This document shows positions 7,673 to 16,040 of a stretch of 64,000 bases of DNA, one piece after another. The DNA lies in NCBI GenBank assembly GCA_015068135.1, contig SVLB01000007.1, positions 1-64,000 of the forward strand, in the 5' to 3' direction. A model generated the notes under the pieces. The model saw only the letters and a list, made by a program, of their open reading frames with translations, ran no database searches and was not told the DNA's origin. Every line of letters starts with the position of its first letter. Within the stretch, counting starts at the first letter, position 1. The position numbers and the translations under genes are program-made. The DNA is from Oscillospiraceae bacterium (lineage in GTDB: Bacteria > Bacillota > Clostridia > Oscillospirales > Oscillospiraceae).

Positions 7673-8722
7673 ATGGATTCGATTTTACAATTCTGGGAGC
7701 AGATGACTGCCTCCCCGTTGCTGTTTATCGCCGTAACGCTGACCATGGGCGTGATCCTGGTAAACGGCTGGACCGATGCCCCCAATGCCATCGCCACCTG
7801 CGTGGTGACCCGGTGTATGTCCCCCAGAGCGGCGGTGCTTATGGCGGCACTGTTCAATTTCCTGGGTGTATTTGTTATGACCATGATCAACGCCACTGTC
7901 GCCGAGACCATTACGAAAATGGTGGACTTCGGTGCGGATTCCAATCAGGCTATCATCGCCTTAAGTGCGGCGTTGTTTGCTATCGTCCTTTGGGCGACCC
8001 TCGCCTGGGTATTCGGCATTCCCACCAGTGAGAGCCACGCTCTGATCGCTGGTCTCACCGGCAGTGCTATTGCCCTGCACAGCAGCCTGGATGGTGTCAA
8101 CGGTGCCGAATGGGTCAAGGTGGTCTACGGCATCGGCATTTCCGTTGCCCTTGGCTTCGGCCTGGGCTGGGGTGTTTGCAAGCTGGTGACCGTTCTCTTC
8201 CGAAAAGCCAACCGGCCTAAGACAGAGCCCTTCTTCCGTGGCGCTCAGATCGTGGGTGCGGCCTCCATGGCCTTTATGCACGGCGCTCAGGACGGTCAGA
8301 AATTCATGGGCGTGATCCTGCTGTGTGTCTCCATGGCAAACGGCGGTGGTCAGTCCGATTTTCACATTCCCATTTGGCTTATGGTCATCTGCTCTCTGGT
8401 CATGGCGGCAGGTACTGCCATGGGCGGTAAGAAGATCATCAAATCCGTGGGTATGGACATGGTAAAGCTGGAAAAATACCAGGGCTTCTCTGCGGATATT
8501 GCGGCAGCGATCTCTTTGCTGTTCTGCTCCGTGTTCAGCCTCCCCGTATCTACCACCCACGCCAAGACCACTTCCATTATGGGCGTAGGCGCTGTAAAGC
8601 GGGTATCCGCCATTAACTTCGGTGTTGTGAAGGAAATGGTACTGACCTGGGTCTTGACCTTCCCCGGCTGCGGCTTGGTGGGCTTTTTGATGACGAAACT
8701 GTTTATGCTGATATTTGCTTAA
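7673..8722 (+). CDS. pit: PiT-family inorganic phosphate transporter
   Basis: This 349-residue integral membrane protein has the two inverted PiT signatures: GWTDAPNAIATCVVTRCMSP near residues 31-50 and FMHGAQDGQKFMG near residue 205. Each is followed by hydrophobic segments, and a third block (LPVSTTHAKTTSIMGVG) near the C-terminus matches the duplicated PF01384 fold. PiT proteins import phosphate, usually as a metal-phosphate complex, with the proton or sodium gradient. The ribosome site is AAAGGAAA. It forms a two-gene operon with the DUF47 gene 15 bp downstream, the standard accessory of PiT transporters. The length is typical of the short bacterial forms. Confidence 0.92.
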   Translation: MDSILQFWEQMTASPLLFIAVTLTMGVILVNGWTDAPNAIATCVVTRCMSPRAAVLMAALFNFLGVFVMTMINATVAETITKMVDFGADSNQAIIALSAALFAIVLWATLAWVFGIPTSESHALIAGLTGSAIALHSSLDGVNGAEWVKVVYGIGISVALGFGLGWGVCKLVTVLFRKANRPKTEPFFRGAQIVGAASMAFMHGAQDGQKFMGVILLCVSMANGGGQSDFHIPIWLMVICSLVMAAGTAMGGKKIIKSVGMDMVKLEKYQGFSADIAAAISLLFCSVFSLPVSTTHAKTTSIMGVGAVKRVSAINFGVVKEMVLTWVLTFPGCGLVGFLMTKLFMLIFA

Positions 8723-8737
8723 GAAAGGAACTTAAAA

Positions 8738-9358
8738 ATGGCTAAAGGCGATAAATTTTATTTTGAAAACTTTATGGCAAGCACCGCTTGCTCCAAGGAG
8801 GCCGCGGCCTATCTGGTAAGCTGCCTGGAAAACTACGATCCCGAAAACATTGAGCAGATGCTCACCCAAATGCATGAGATCGAGCACAATGCCGATACCA
8901 AGAAGCACGAGATGAGCGCGGCACTGGCCAAGGCCTTCGTTACCCCCGTTGACCGGGAGGACCTGGATATGCTCAGCCGCCAGTTGGACGATGTGACCGA
9001 CGAGATCGAAGAAGTCCTTCAGAAATTCTATGTAAACAATATCCAGGCCGTAGAGCCTGCCGCCGTGGAGTTTGCCAAAAAGATCGTGCTGTCCTGCTCC
9101 CTTCTGTGCGAGCTGATGGCAGAGTTTGAAAACTTCAAGCGCTCCAAGAACATTAAGCCCCTGATCATCAAGATCAACGATGTGGAGGAGGAGTGCGACA
9201 AGCTGTATCTGACCTCCATGCGTAAACTAACCAAGGACACTACCGATCCGGTGCGTATCATTGCATGGCGGGATATTTACCGCTGCCTGGAAGCCTGCGC
9301 CGATGCCTGCGAGCATGTCAGCGAATGCGTAGGCTCCGTGATCATGAAAAACACCTGA
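8738..9358 (+). CDS. DUF47 / PhoU-like accessory protein of the phosphate transporter
   Basis: This 206-residue, mostly helical PhoU-like protein has the DUF47 blocks MHEIEHNADTKKHEM and VTPVDREDLDMLSRQLDDVTDEIEE, with acidic pairs that bind metals in PhoU folds. It is encoded 15 bp after pit behind GAAAGGAA and is known as a regulator or partner of PiT transporters. Its stop (9356-9358) directly touches the stop of the convergent AraC gene (9359-9361), leaving no intergenic base and no separate terminator. Confidence 0.9.
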   Translation: MAKGDKFYFENFMASTACSKEAAAYLVSCLENYDPENIEQMLTQMHEIEHNADTKKHEMSAALAKAFVTPVDREDLDMLSRQLDDVTDEIEEVLQKFYVNNIQAVEPAAVEFAKKIVLSCSLLCELMAEFENFKRSKNIKPLIIKINDVEEECDKLYLTSMRKLTKDTTDPVRIIAWRDIYRCLEACADACEHVSECVGSVIMKNT

Positions 9359-10117
9359 TCATTTTCTAATATCGGCAAGGTAAGCTTTGATGCTCTTGCC
9401 GATTTTTCTTTTGAAGGCGGTTCTGAAATACCCCACATCGGAGTAGCCGCACCGGGCGGCGATTTCCTTTTGGGAAAAATAGTCCGTTTCCAAAAGGGAT
9501 TTTGCGTACTGGATCCGCAGGGTATCCAGGTATTCCTTGGGTGAGGTGCCGTAGAGTCTGTGAAATTCCCGGCGGAAGTATGCCGGAGAAACGCAAGCCT
9601 GCTTTGCCAAATCCTCAATGGAAAGCCGAGGATCCCAAAACCGCTGGCGCATAGCTTCTGCAGCTTCCATCACCCGGTTGTCCTTGGGATCAGCGGCGAA
9701 GCCCACGTCCCGGGTCAGCTCCGCCAGGATCTCATAGACCACGGCGGTGATCCGGTAGGTACTGCCCGTTTCATTTTCCGTTTTCAGCTGCAGAGCCTTT
9801 TCGAATAACCGCCGATATTTTTCCGGGTCAGGTAGAGAAAACACCCGGATATCCTCCAGGGCATAGTTCAGCAGGTGAAAATGGATCACCAGAATATCCT
9901 CTTCCAGGTTTATGCGCTCATAGGCGACCCCTGCTGGGACAAGGCAAACACTGCCCGGGGCAAAGGTCACGGTTTTGTCCTTATAGATATACTTTCCCGG
10001 GGTCTTCAGCCGTAAGGACAGGGCAGAAAAGGGGCGTTGTGGTACCGCTCTGCGCTCCTGTTTTTGATGGTAACGCAGTACATCGGTCACAACGATGGCA
10101 AGCTTATCAGGAAGCAT
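9359..10117 (-). CDS. AraC-family transcriptional regulator
   Basis: This 252-residue AraC/XylS regulator has an N-terminal cupin-like sensor (about residues 1-130, with PGKYIYKDKTVTFAPGSVCL) and a C-terminal double helix-turn-helix: LSIEDLAKQACVSPAYFRRE and QKEIAARCGYSDVGYFRTAF followed by KRKIGKSIKAYL. It is divergent from the GH10 xylanase gene and most likely activates it in response to a xylan-derived sugar. Three direct repeats at 10146-10203 in the shared upstream region are candidate sites. The ATG at 10117 follows a GAGGTGA-type ribosome site. Confidence 0.88.
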   Translation of the reverse strand: MLPDKLAIVVTDVLRYHQKQERRAVPQRPFSALSLRLKTPGKYIYKDKTVTFAPGSVCLVPAGVAYERINLEEDILVIHFHLLNYALEDIRVFSLPDPEKYRRLFEKALQLKTENETGSTYRITAVVYEILAELTRDVGFAADPKDNRVMEAAEAMRQRFWDPRLSIEDLAKQACVSPAYFRREFHRLYGTSPKEYLDTLRIQYAKSLLETDYFSQKEIAARCGYSDVGYFRTAFKRKIGKSIKAYLADIRK

Positions 10118-10145
10118 TTCATCACCTCGAAAATATCGTACCCCT

Positions 10146-10203
10146 TTTTGTAGCGAAAATCAAGTGTTTTGTAGCGAAATTATGCTTGTTTCATATCGAA
10201 ATT
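10146..10203 (+). promoter_or_regulatory. Three phased direct repeats, candidate AraC-family operator
   Basis: Copies at 10146-10160 and 10167-10181 share TTTTGTAGCGAAA, and a weaker copy TTTCATATCGAAATT lies at 10189-10203. Spacing is 21 and 22 bp, about two helical turns, as expected for tandem binding of AraC-type double-HTH proteins. The third copy overlaps the spacer of the xylanase promoter. Confidence 0.6.
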
Positions 10204-10213
10204 CCTATATAAT
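10186..10213 (+). promoter_or_regulatory. Xylanase promoter
   Basis: TTGTTT at 10186-10191, 16 bp, TATAAT at 10208-10213. The start of transcription would fall near 10220, just before the long hairpin at 10227-10388. Confidence 0.6.
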
Positions 10214-10226
10214 GAAAATATCATCA

Positions 10227-10388
10227 GGCAAGCTCTAAAAACTGCTTTTTGATGATTTGGGCAGCAGATTTTGTTCCAAATTAACTTTCGAAAAGTCCGG
10301 AATACTTTGTGTATTGTGGGCTTTTCGAAAGGAGAAGTTGGGGCAAAAGATGCGCCCAAATCGCAAAAGGGTAGTTTTTAGAGGTGCC
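10227..10388 (+). repeat. 162-nt long imperfect hairpin in the xylanase leader
   Basis: The segment folds end to end. Pairs include CTCTAAAAACT 10233-10243 with 10373-10383, GATTTGGGC 10254-10262 with 10354-10362, CTTTCGAAAAG 10285-10295 with 10321-10331, and AATAC 10301-10305 with GTATT 10311-10315 at the tip. It starts a few bases after the predicted transcription start and ends 8 nt before the xylanase ribosome site. It could be an mRNA leader structure or a small inserted palindromic element; no ORF or terminal target duplication is obvious. Confidence 0.7.
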
Positions 10389-10411
10389 CATTATATGGAG
10401 GTGTCATCACT

Positions 10412-11752
10412 GTGAGTGAACGTCAGAGAATACTGGAACAGTTTGAACTGCAAAAAGAATTTCTTCAGGAAACTGTTCAGCCCAATATCGAAAAATACCG
10501 CAAGGGTGACGGTGTGGTGACCGTCTGCGACGAAACCGGAAAGCCCCTTGCCAATGCTAAGGTCCGGGTACGGCAGACCTCTCATGCCTTCCGCTTTGGC
10601 GCAAATCTTTTCATGCTGGACGAGATGGAGACCGAGGAAAAGAACGCCCTGTACAAAAAGTATTTTGCCGAGACCTTCAACATGGCGACCCTTCCCTTCT
10701 ATTGGAACGGCAACGAGCCCGAGGAAGGAAAGACCCGATATGCCGTAGGCAGTCCCCGGCTGTACCGCCGGCCTCCCACGGATCTTTGCATCGACTTCTG
10801 CCAGGCCCATAATATCGAGCCCCGGGAGCACGGCCTTGCCTATGAGCAGTGGACCCCTGAGTGGCTCTGGGGAAAGGATATCCCCACAGTAAAGGCCGCC
10901 CTGGAAAAGCGGTTTGCCGAGATCGCGGAGCGGTATGCTGACAAGATCCCCACCATTGAGGTCACCAACGAAATGCACTGGATCCAGGGAAAAACCCCCT
11001 TCTACGATGACCCGGAATATGTGTCCTGGTGCTTTAAGCTGGCAGAAAAGTATTTCCCCAACAACAAGCTGGTGGTCAACGAGACCTCCCGTCACTGCTG
11101 GGACAAATGTGGCCGCCCCACAGACAGCTACTACAGCTACATCGAAAACGCCATGCTCAAGGGTGCCCGGATCGATGCCATCGGTATGCAGTACCATGGC
11201 TTCTTCAAACGGGAGAACGAGTATGAAAAGACCCGGAAGCGCTACGATCCCCAGCAGGTCTATAAGCGCATGAATCTGTACGCCCAGCTTGGCAAGCCCC
11301 TGCAGATCACCGAGGTCACCTTCCCCGCTTATTCCTGGGAGGAAGAGGACGAGCAGATCCAGGCCGCACTGCTTGAGAATATGTACACTATTTGGTTCTC
11401 CCACCCTGCCATGGAGCAGATCGTCTACTGGAACCTGGTAGACGGCTATGCCCATCTATGGCGTGTGGATGAGCAGACCCTGCGAAAGTCCCTGGGCAAT
11501 ATGACCCTGGGCGAGAATTATTACCACGGCGGTCTGTTCCGTCACGACTTTACCCCCAAGCCCGCTTACTATAAGCTCAAGGAGCTTTTGGAGAAGACCT
11601 GGCATACGGACCTGACCCTGACCACCGACGAAAACGGTCAGATCCACTTCCGTGGCTTCTACGGCGATTATGCCCTGGAGCCGGAGACCGGCAAAACCGC
11701 CACCTTCCGTCTGTCCACCAAGGAAAACAATCAGGTAACGGTCACTGTATAA
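10412..11752 (+). CDS. Intracellular GH10 endo-1,4-beta-xylanase
   Basis: This 446-residue GH10 enzyme has no signal peptide, so it probably acts on imported xylo-oligosaccharides. The N-terminal part carries TSHAFRFGANLF, a motif seen before the barrel in a GH10 subgroup. Catalytic residues are visible: acid/base Glu187 in EVTNEMHW and nucleophile Glu301 in LQITEVTFPAYS. GMQYHG and WNLVDGYAHLW complete the substrate cleft, and a short beta domain ends the protein. The GTG start at 10412 follows GGAGG by about 10 nt and no ATG competes. It is preceded by its own promoter, AraC-type repeats and a long hairpin leader. A terminator follows at 11762-11795. Confidence 0.9.
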   Translation: MSERQRILEQFELQKEFLQETVQPNIEKYRKGDGVVTVCDETGKPLANAKVRVRQTSHAFRFGANLFMLDEMETEEKNALYKKYFAETFNMATLPFYWNGNEPEEGKTRYAVGSPRLYRRPPTDLCIDFCQAHNIEPREHGLAYEQWTPEWLWGKDIPTVKAALEKRFAEIAERYADKIPTIEVTNEMHWIQGKTPFYDDPEYVSWCFKLAEKYFPNNKLVVNETSRHCWDKCGRPTDSYYSYIENAMLKGARIDAIGMQYHGFFKRENEYEKTRKRYDPQQVYKRMNLYAQLGKPLQITEVTFPAYSWEEEDEQIQAALLENMYTIWFSHPAMEQIVYWNLVDGYAHLWRVDEQTLRKSLGNMTLGENYYHGGLFRHDFTPKPAYYKLKELLEKTWHTDLTLTTDENGQIHFRGFYGDYALEPETGKTATFRLSTKENNQVTVTV

Positions 11753-11761
11753 CCCATAAAC

Positions 11762-11795
11762 AAAAGCTGTCATCCCGAGAGGAATGACAGCTTTT
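11762..11795. terminator. Bidirectional terminator between xylanase and AEC genes
   Basis: AAAAGCTGTCAT (11762-11773) pairs perfectly with ATGACAGCTTTT (11784-11795). T-runs on both strands suit the convergent genes. Confidence 0.85.
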
Positions 11796-11823
11796 GTTGT
11801 TTCAATGATGGTAACTTTAGCGG

Positions 11824-12738
11824 TTATGTAACAAGAGCGATCCACATGGGAATGGTAGCCAGGCACAGAATATTGGTGACCAGCACGTATCTTGCGCCCA
11901 TGCTACAATCCTCACCTACCAAAGAAGGGAAGACGATGGTATTCAGGCCGCAGGACATACTGCCCATGATCACCGCAGACGGATACACCGCATCGGTGAT
12001 CAAGCCGCAGATACGCAAAAGGTAGCACAGCCCCCAAAGAATCGCCGGAATCACTACAAGCCGCATGGCAGAAAACAGCCAGGTCCTTACATCGGGAATC
12101 AGCGCCTTCCAGGGCATGGCGGCTACTACCAGGCCGGTCAGAAGCATGCTCAAAGGTCCGGTACAGCCCGATGCTGCGTTCAAGGCGTTCTGCAGAAAGT
12201 CCGGAACGGGGATCTCAAGAACGCCGAAGAGTAAGCCCACAAAGATGGCAATGGTCATGGGGTTCAGAGTCTTCTTCCAAAGGCTTCCCTTGTTGTTCAG
12301 AAGAGCGAAGCCGAAGGAGTAGGTGTAGAAGCTGAAGGGGATGCAGAAAAGGATCATATCCGTCAAAGCCTGGGGACCCAAAACTGCCTCCACCAGAACA
12401 TACCCCAAATAGGCATAATTGGAAATGGTAAAGGAATAGCGGTACACATTGCGGGTGTAGGGCTCCTTGGTAAACAGCTTGGAAACGAACCAGGAAAAGG
12501 CTACCAAAAACAGCAGCATTCCCAAAGAAATGAGAAGTGTTGGAAAATTGGTCTTGAAATACTCCGGGGTGCAGCGACTGGAAAAACTCAAAAAGACCTT
12601 GCTGGGCAAAAACACATTGGCCAGGAGCATGGACAAAAGGCTGCTCTTTTCCATGGGAACTTTTTTAAGCTTGCCCAAAAGAAATCCGCAGAGGATAAAC
12701 ATAAATAACAGCGCAAGCTGTAATACTGTAGCCAGCAC
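11824..12738 (-). CDS. AEC-family (auxin efflux carrier-like) transporter
   Basis: This 304-residue membrane protein has about ten hydrophobic segments in two inverted halves: LALLFMFILCGFLLGKLKKV at the N-terminus, and NYAYLGYVLVEAVLG and SVIMGSMSCGLNTIVFP-like blocks near the discontinuous helices of the BASS/AEC fold. Family members carry malate, malonate or other organic acids; the substrate here is unknown. It is transcribed alone and leftward. The protein is of normal length and begins MLATVLQLALLFMF. Confidence 0.85.
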   Translation of the reverse strand: MLATVLQLALLFMFILCGFLLGKLKKVPMEKSSLLSMLLANVFLPSKVFLSFSSRCTPEYFKTNFPTLLISLGMLLFLVAFSWFVSKLFTKEPYTRNVYRYSFTISNYAYLGYVLVEAVLGPQALTDMILFCIPFSFYTYSFGFALLNNKGSLWKKTLNPMTIAIFVGLLFGVLEIPVPDFLQNALNAASGCTGPLSMLLTGLVVAAMPWKALIPDVRTWLFSAMRLVVIPAILWGLCYLLRICGLITDAVYPSAVIMGSMSCGLNTIVFPSLVGEDCSMGARYVLVTNILCLATIPMWIALVT

Positions 12739-12808
12739 GAAATGCGCCCCCTATATTTTTGATCTTTGTAGAGTATACCACCAAAAATTCCCATTGTAAA
12801 TACCGAAA

Positions 12809-12846
12809 AGAAACCGTCTATTACGTACCCAAATGAGACGGTTTCT
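12809..12846 (-). terminator. Terminator downstream of the CDF transporter gene
   Basis: AGAAACCGTCT (12809-12819) pairs with AGACGGTTTCT (12836-12846). On the minus strand the stem is followed by TTTTCGG. It sits 22 bp past the CDF stop. Confidence 0.8.
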
Positions 12847-12868
12847 CTTTTTGACGGTTACGGTCAGA

Positions 12869-13756
12869 TCAATGATGGTGGTGATGGCATGGGTGGCTGT
12901 GGCGGATGGGCTGGCAGGTGGGGGCGGTGCAGGGCTCGTTTTCCTTTTCCAGCTCCAGGGTCACATGGACGATGTCCATATGGGACAGCAGGTGGCGGAT
13001 CTGCTCCTTCAGGTCATGAGGGTCCCGGTTGGTGACCACGTGCATGGTGGCGCAGTTGGCAAGGCCGTCAAAGCTCCAAAGGTGGATATGGTGGACGTCC
13101 AAAACCCCGTCCAGCTCCATCACTGCCCCCCGAACTCTGTCCACGGGGGTATTTTTTGGAGTGCAGAGCAAGAACAGACCGCCTACCCGGATCAGACTCC
13201 TGATAGCGTGGTAGCCGATATACAGGGCTGTAGCCATGGACAAAATGGGGTCGAGCACCGCAAGGTCCGTAAAGCCCATGACCAGGGCGCCCACCAGTAC
13301 CACCGCCCAGCCCAGCACATCCTCCAGCATATGCAGGCTTACGGTCTGCTGGTTCATGGAATTGCCCTTGTGGGTCACGAAGGCGGCAGCGGCATTCACC
13401 AAAATACCGATGACCGCAAAGAGGATCATGCCGTCATAACGGATGGGGACGGGGTGCAAAAGCCGCTGTATCGCCCCGGCGATCACCGCAACGGAGCCCA
13501 CCAGCAAAATGCAGGTGGTGATCAGCGCGCCCAGCACCGAATACCGGGCATAGCCGAAGGTATGTCCCGCATCCGGGGGTCGTTGACTCTTTTTCTCCAG
13601 GCCGTAGGCAAGGCCCAGGCTCATGGCGTCCCCCAGGTCGTGCAGGGCATCGGATAGGATGGCCACACTGCCCACCCAAAGACCGCCGACAAATTCCAAA
13701 ACAGAAAAGAACAGATTCAGCACAAAGGCAACCAAAATATTCCGTTGGGATTGCAT
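12869..13756 (-). CDS. Cation diffusion facilitator (Zn/Co/Cd efflux)
   Basis: This 295-residue CDF transporter has six predicted membrane helices. Metal-site motifs are LSDALHDLGDAMSLG in helix 2 and SLHMLEDVLGWAVV in helix 5, followed by a cytoplasmic ferredoxin-like domain (from about residue 205) with VLDVHHIHLWSFDG. The tail is very His-rich and ends in six histidines, typical of zinc or nickel handling. It exports divalent cations against protons. The ATG at 13756 has a GGAGG ribosome site. It is divergent from a TetR regulator, with a palindrome at 13789-13807 between them, suggesting metal- or stress-responsive repression. Confidence 0.92.
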   Translation of the reverse strand: MQSQRNILVAFVLNLFFSVLEFVGGLWVGSVAILSDALHDLGDAMSLGLAYGLEKKSQRPPDAGHTFGYARYSVLGALITTCILLVGSVAVIAGAIQRLLHPVPIRYDGMILFAVIGILVNAAAAFVTHKGNSMNQQTVSLHMLEDVLGWAVVLVGALVMGFTDLAVLDPILSMATALYIGYHAIRSLIRVGGLFLLCTPKNTPVDRVRGAVMELDGVLDVHHIHLWSFDGLANCATMHVVTNRDPHDLKEQIRHLLSHMDIVHVTLELEKENEPCTAPTCQPIRHSHPCHHHHH

Positions 13757-13788
13757 AAGAAGCCTCCTTGTGATACAATATATTTATA

Positions 13789-13807
13789 ACAGAACAGTTT
13801 GTTCGGT
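13789..13807. promoter_or_regulatory. Palindromic operator candidate between CDF and TetR genes
   Basis: ACAGAACA (13789-13796), a 3-bp centre, then TGTTCGGT (13800-13807): seven of eight positions are symmetric. Its location between divergent starts is typical of TetR-family operators. Confidence 0.5.
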
Positions 13808-13889
13808 ATTATTCTACCCCCAAAGGGGCATCTATGGCAATATATGATTTTTCGCCTTTGTATGTTACGGAACAAAAGGAGGCATTTGT

Positions 13890-14429
13890 ATGGACAGAAG
13901 ACAGAAAAAAACCCGAAACGCGATCTTTCGCAGCTTTATTGACCTGCTGTCGGAGCGGAACTTTCAGGCCATTACTGTGGAGCAGATCATTGCCGGGGCC
14001 GATGTAGGCCGGGCGACCTTTTATGCCCATTTTGAGACCAAGGATGCTCTGCTGCGGGCATTGAGTCAGGAGCTGTTTGACCATGTTGCCCAGGCCGGGG
14101 CGGAGGCCGGTCAGCTCTTTTCCTGTCAGGCACCGGATTCGCCCTTTTTGCACCTGGTCCAGCACTTGCAGAAAAATGACAATCAGATCCTGCGCCTGCT
14201 CTCCGGGCAGAATGAGCCGCTGTTTGCCCAAAGCTTCCGGGAGGGGCTGAAGCGGCTGGTCAGAAGTCAGCTTCCCCTGTTTGCCCATCGGAAGGATCCC
14301 AGGCTTCCGGAGGAATTTTGGGTGGAGCATATTGCATCGGTATTTGTGGATACGGTGCGCTGGTGGACGGATACGGGAAGAAAGGAGTCCCCGGAAACGG
14401 TCACGGAGTATTTTATGCTGTCAGTATAG
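13890..14429 (+). CDS. TetR/AcrR-family transcriptional regulator
   Basis: This 179-residue regulator has an N-terminal helix-turn-helix (KKTRNAIFRSFIDLLSERNF, then ITVEQIIAGADVGRATFYAHF) and a C-terminal ligand domain of the short clostridial type. It follows AAAGGAGG at a good distance from the ATG. It is divergent from the cation diffusion facilitator and probably represses it and itself through the palindrome at 13789-13807. The downstream serine hydrolase has its own strong promoter, so it is not in the same unit. Confidence 0.85.
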   Translation: MDRRQKKTRNAIFRSFIDLLSERNFQAITVEQIIAGADVGRATFYAHFETKDALLRALSQELFDHVAQAGAEAGQLFSCQAPDSPFLHLVQHLQKNDNQILRLLSGQNEPLFAQSFREGLKRLVRSQLPLFAHRKDPRLPEEFWVEHIASVFVDTVRWWTDTGRKESPETVTEYFMLSV

Positions 14430-14439
14430 CGCAAAAGCT

Positions 14440-14468
14440 TTGACAAAGGATGCAAAGTGGAGTATGAT
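14440..14468 (+). promoter_or_regulatory. Strong promoter of the serine hydrolase gene
   Basis: TTGACA at 14440-14445, 17 bp, TATGAT at 14463-14468; only one base away from consensus. Confidence 0.7.
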
Positions 14469-14510
14469 AAACCTATCAAATATCCTATTGGGATCAGGAG
14501 GAAAAGTCTT

Positions 14511-16040
14511 ATGATGCAGAAAATCGACGAGATCTTCAAAACCTGGGTGGACCATCCCGGTGCCGGTGGTCAGCTGCTGGTGACCCACAAGGGTAAGGTC
14601 ATTATTGACAGATGCTACGGCTATGCCGATATTGAACACAAGGTCCCCATTACCCAGGATTCTGTGTTCCATGTTGCGTCTATCTCCAAGCAGTTTACTG
14701 CCATGGCCATTGCCATGCTCCATGAGCAGGGGAAAATCAATATCGATGACGATGTGCGGACATACATTCCCGATTTGATTGGCTTTGAGGACCCGGTGAC
14801 CGTTCGTCAGCTGGTAAACCATCTGACCGGCTTCCGCTGCCATTACGGCCTTTTGTATCTGGCCGGACGTTCTGCCCACGACTGTGTATTGCAGGATGAT
14901 CTGCGCCGGCTGATCGCCCGGCAGAAGAAGCTGAACTTCACCCCCGGTGAGCAGTTCATGTACTCCAATCCCAACTATGTGCTCATGGCTACCATCGTCG
15001 AGCGTGTCAGCGGCATGCCCTTCCCCCAGTGGGCCAAGGAGCATTTGTTCGAGCCCCTTGGTATGCAGGATACCTTTGTTAAGGACCATTATTTGACCCT
15101 GATCCCCAACCGGGCCCGGGGCTACCATGACGACGGCTATCAGTACACCAATGCCATGATGAGCATCAATATGTATGGCTCCACCGGTGTTTGCAGTACC
15201 TGCCGGGATCTGACCAAATTCATGCAGCAGTATCAGAATCCCACCCTCATTACCCGCAAGACCCTGGAGGAGATCATGCTCACCGTTCCTCAGGTCCAAA
15301 AGGGTACTACCATCTATGCCGGCGGCCTGCGGATCCAGGACCTGCAGGGTCACCGGACCATCCACCACGGCGGTGTCAATGCCGGCTACCGCAGCTTCGG
15401 CATCCTCTTCCCCGATGACGATCTGATCGTCACCATCTTTGCCAATACGGACAATCTTCCTGTGGAGACACTGGGCCGGGATGTGGCCCGGGTGGTTCTG
15501 GGGATGCCCCCCAGAAAGCCCTACAGCGTGGAGGAATACCGCACGGAAACCGTGGACTGGGATGCCATTCCCGGCTTCTACTACTGCGACAAAAACGGTG
15601 ACCATTTCAACATTACCGTCAAAGACGGCGTGGTTTACCACGGCAATGTTCCCCTGGAGCATTTGGGTGGCAATGTGTTTAAGCAGGGCAGACTGAATCT
15701 GTGGTTCTGCTTCGGTGAGGACACCGTCTGCCGGGAGCAGGGCAGTGTGATGCACCTGCGTAAGTTTGAGGACAAGCTGGATCCGGCACTGGCCCGGGAG
15801 TGCGTGGGTACTTACTACAACGATGAGTGCCAGGGCATTTGGACTGTGGAATACGAGGACGGCAAGCTGTGGTGGTGCCACCTGCGCCACGGAAAGCAGC
15901 AGATGCACTGGCTGGAAGGGGACAAGTTCTTTGTGGGTATGCGTACCATCACCTTCCTCCGGGATGAGAACGGCAAGGTAAACGCCTTCAGCCATACCAA
16001 CGCCCTGATCTGGGACTTCCGCTTCCAAAAAATGAATTAA
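14511..16040 (+). CDS. Class C beta-lactamase-like serine hydrolase
   Basis: This 509-residue protein belongs to the beta-lactamase/PBP4* (PF00144) family. The active site is complete: SxxK as SISKQF, YxN as YSNPNY, and the third box HHGG followed by VNAGYRS. About 150 residues after the hydrolase domain form an extra beta-rich C-terminal domain (GFYYCDKNGDHFNITVKDG onward). No signal peptide is visible, so it is probably a cytoplasmic esterase or peptidase rather than a resistance enzyme. The ATG at 14511 has AGGAGG 9 nt upstream. It has its own promoter at 14440-14468 and a terminator at 16118-16154, so it is monocistronic. Confidence 0.85.
   Translation: MMQKIDEIFKTWVDHPGAGGQLLVTHKGKVIIDRCYGYADIEHKVPITQDSVFHVASISKQFTAMAIAMLHEQGKINIDDDVRTYIPDLIGFEDPVTVRQLVNHLTGFRCHYGLLYLAGRSAHDCVLQDDLRRLIARQKKLNFTPGEQFMYSNPNYVLMATIVERVSGMPFPQWAKEHLFEPLGMQDTFVKDHYLTLIPNRARGYHDDGYQYTNAMMSINMYGSTGVCSTCRDLTKFMQQYQNPTLITRKTLEEIMLTVPQVQKGTTIYAGGLRIQDLQGHRTIHHGGVNAGYRSFGILFPDDDLIVTIFANTDNLPVETLGRDVARVVLGMPPRKPYSVEEYRTETVDWDAIPGFYYCDKNGDHFNITVKDGVVYHGNVPLEHLGGNVFKQGRLNLWFCFGEDTVCREQGSVMHLRKFEDKLDPALARECVGTYYNDECQGIWTVEYEDGKLWWCHLRHGKQQMHWLEGDKFFVGMRTITFLRDENGKVNAFSHTNALIWDFRFQKMN

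Noticed and set aside
12833-13657. 274-codon + strand frame opposite the CDF gene
   Set aside because: The CDF motifs and the His-rich tail lie on the minus strand. The + frame starts inside a terminator.
14511-16040. Antibiotic-resistance class C beta-lactamase
   Set aside because: There is no signal peptide, and an extra C-terminal domain is present. The family includes many esterases and peptidases, so resistance is not supported.
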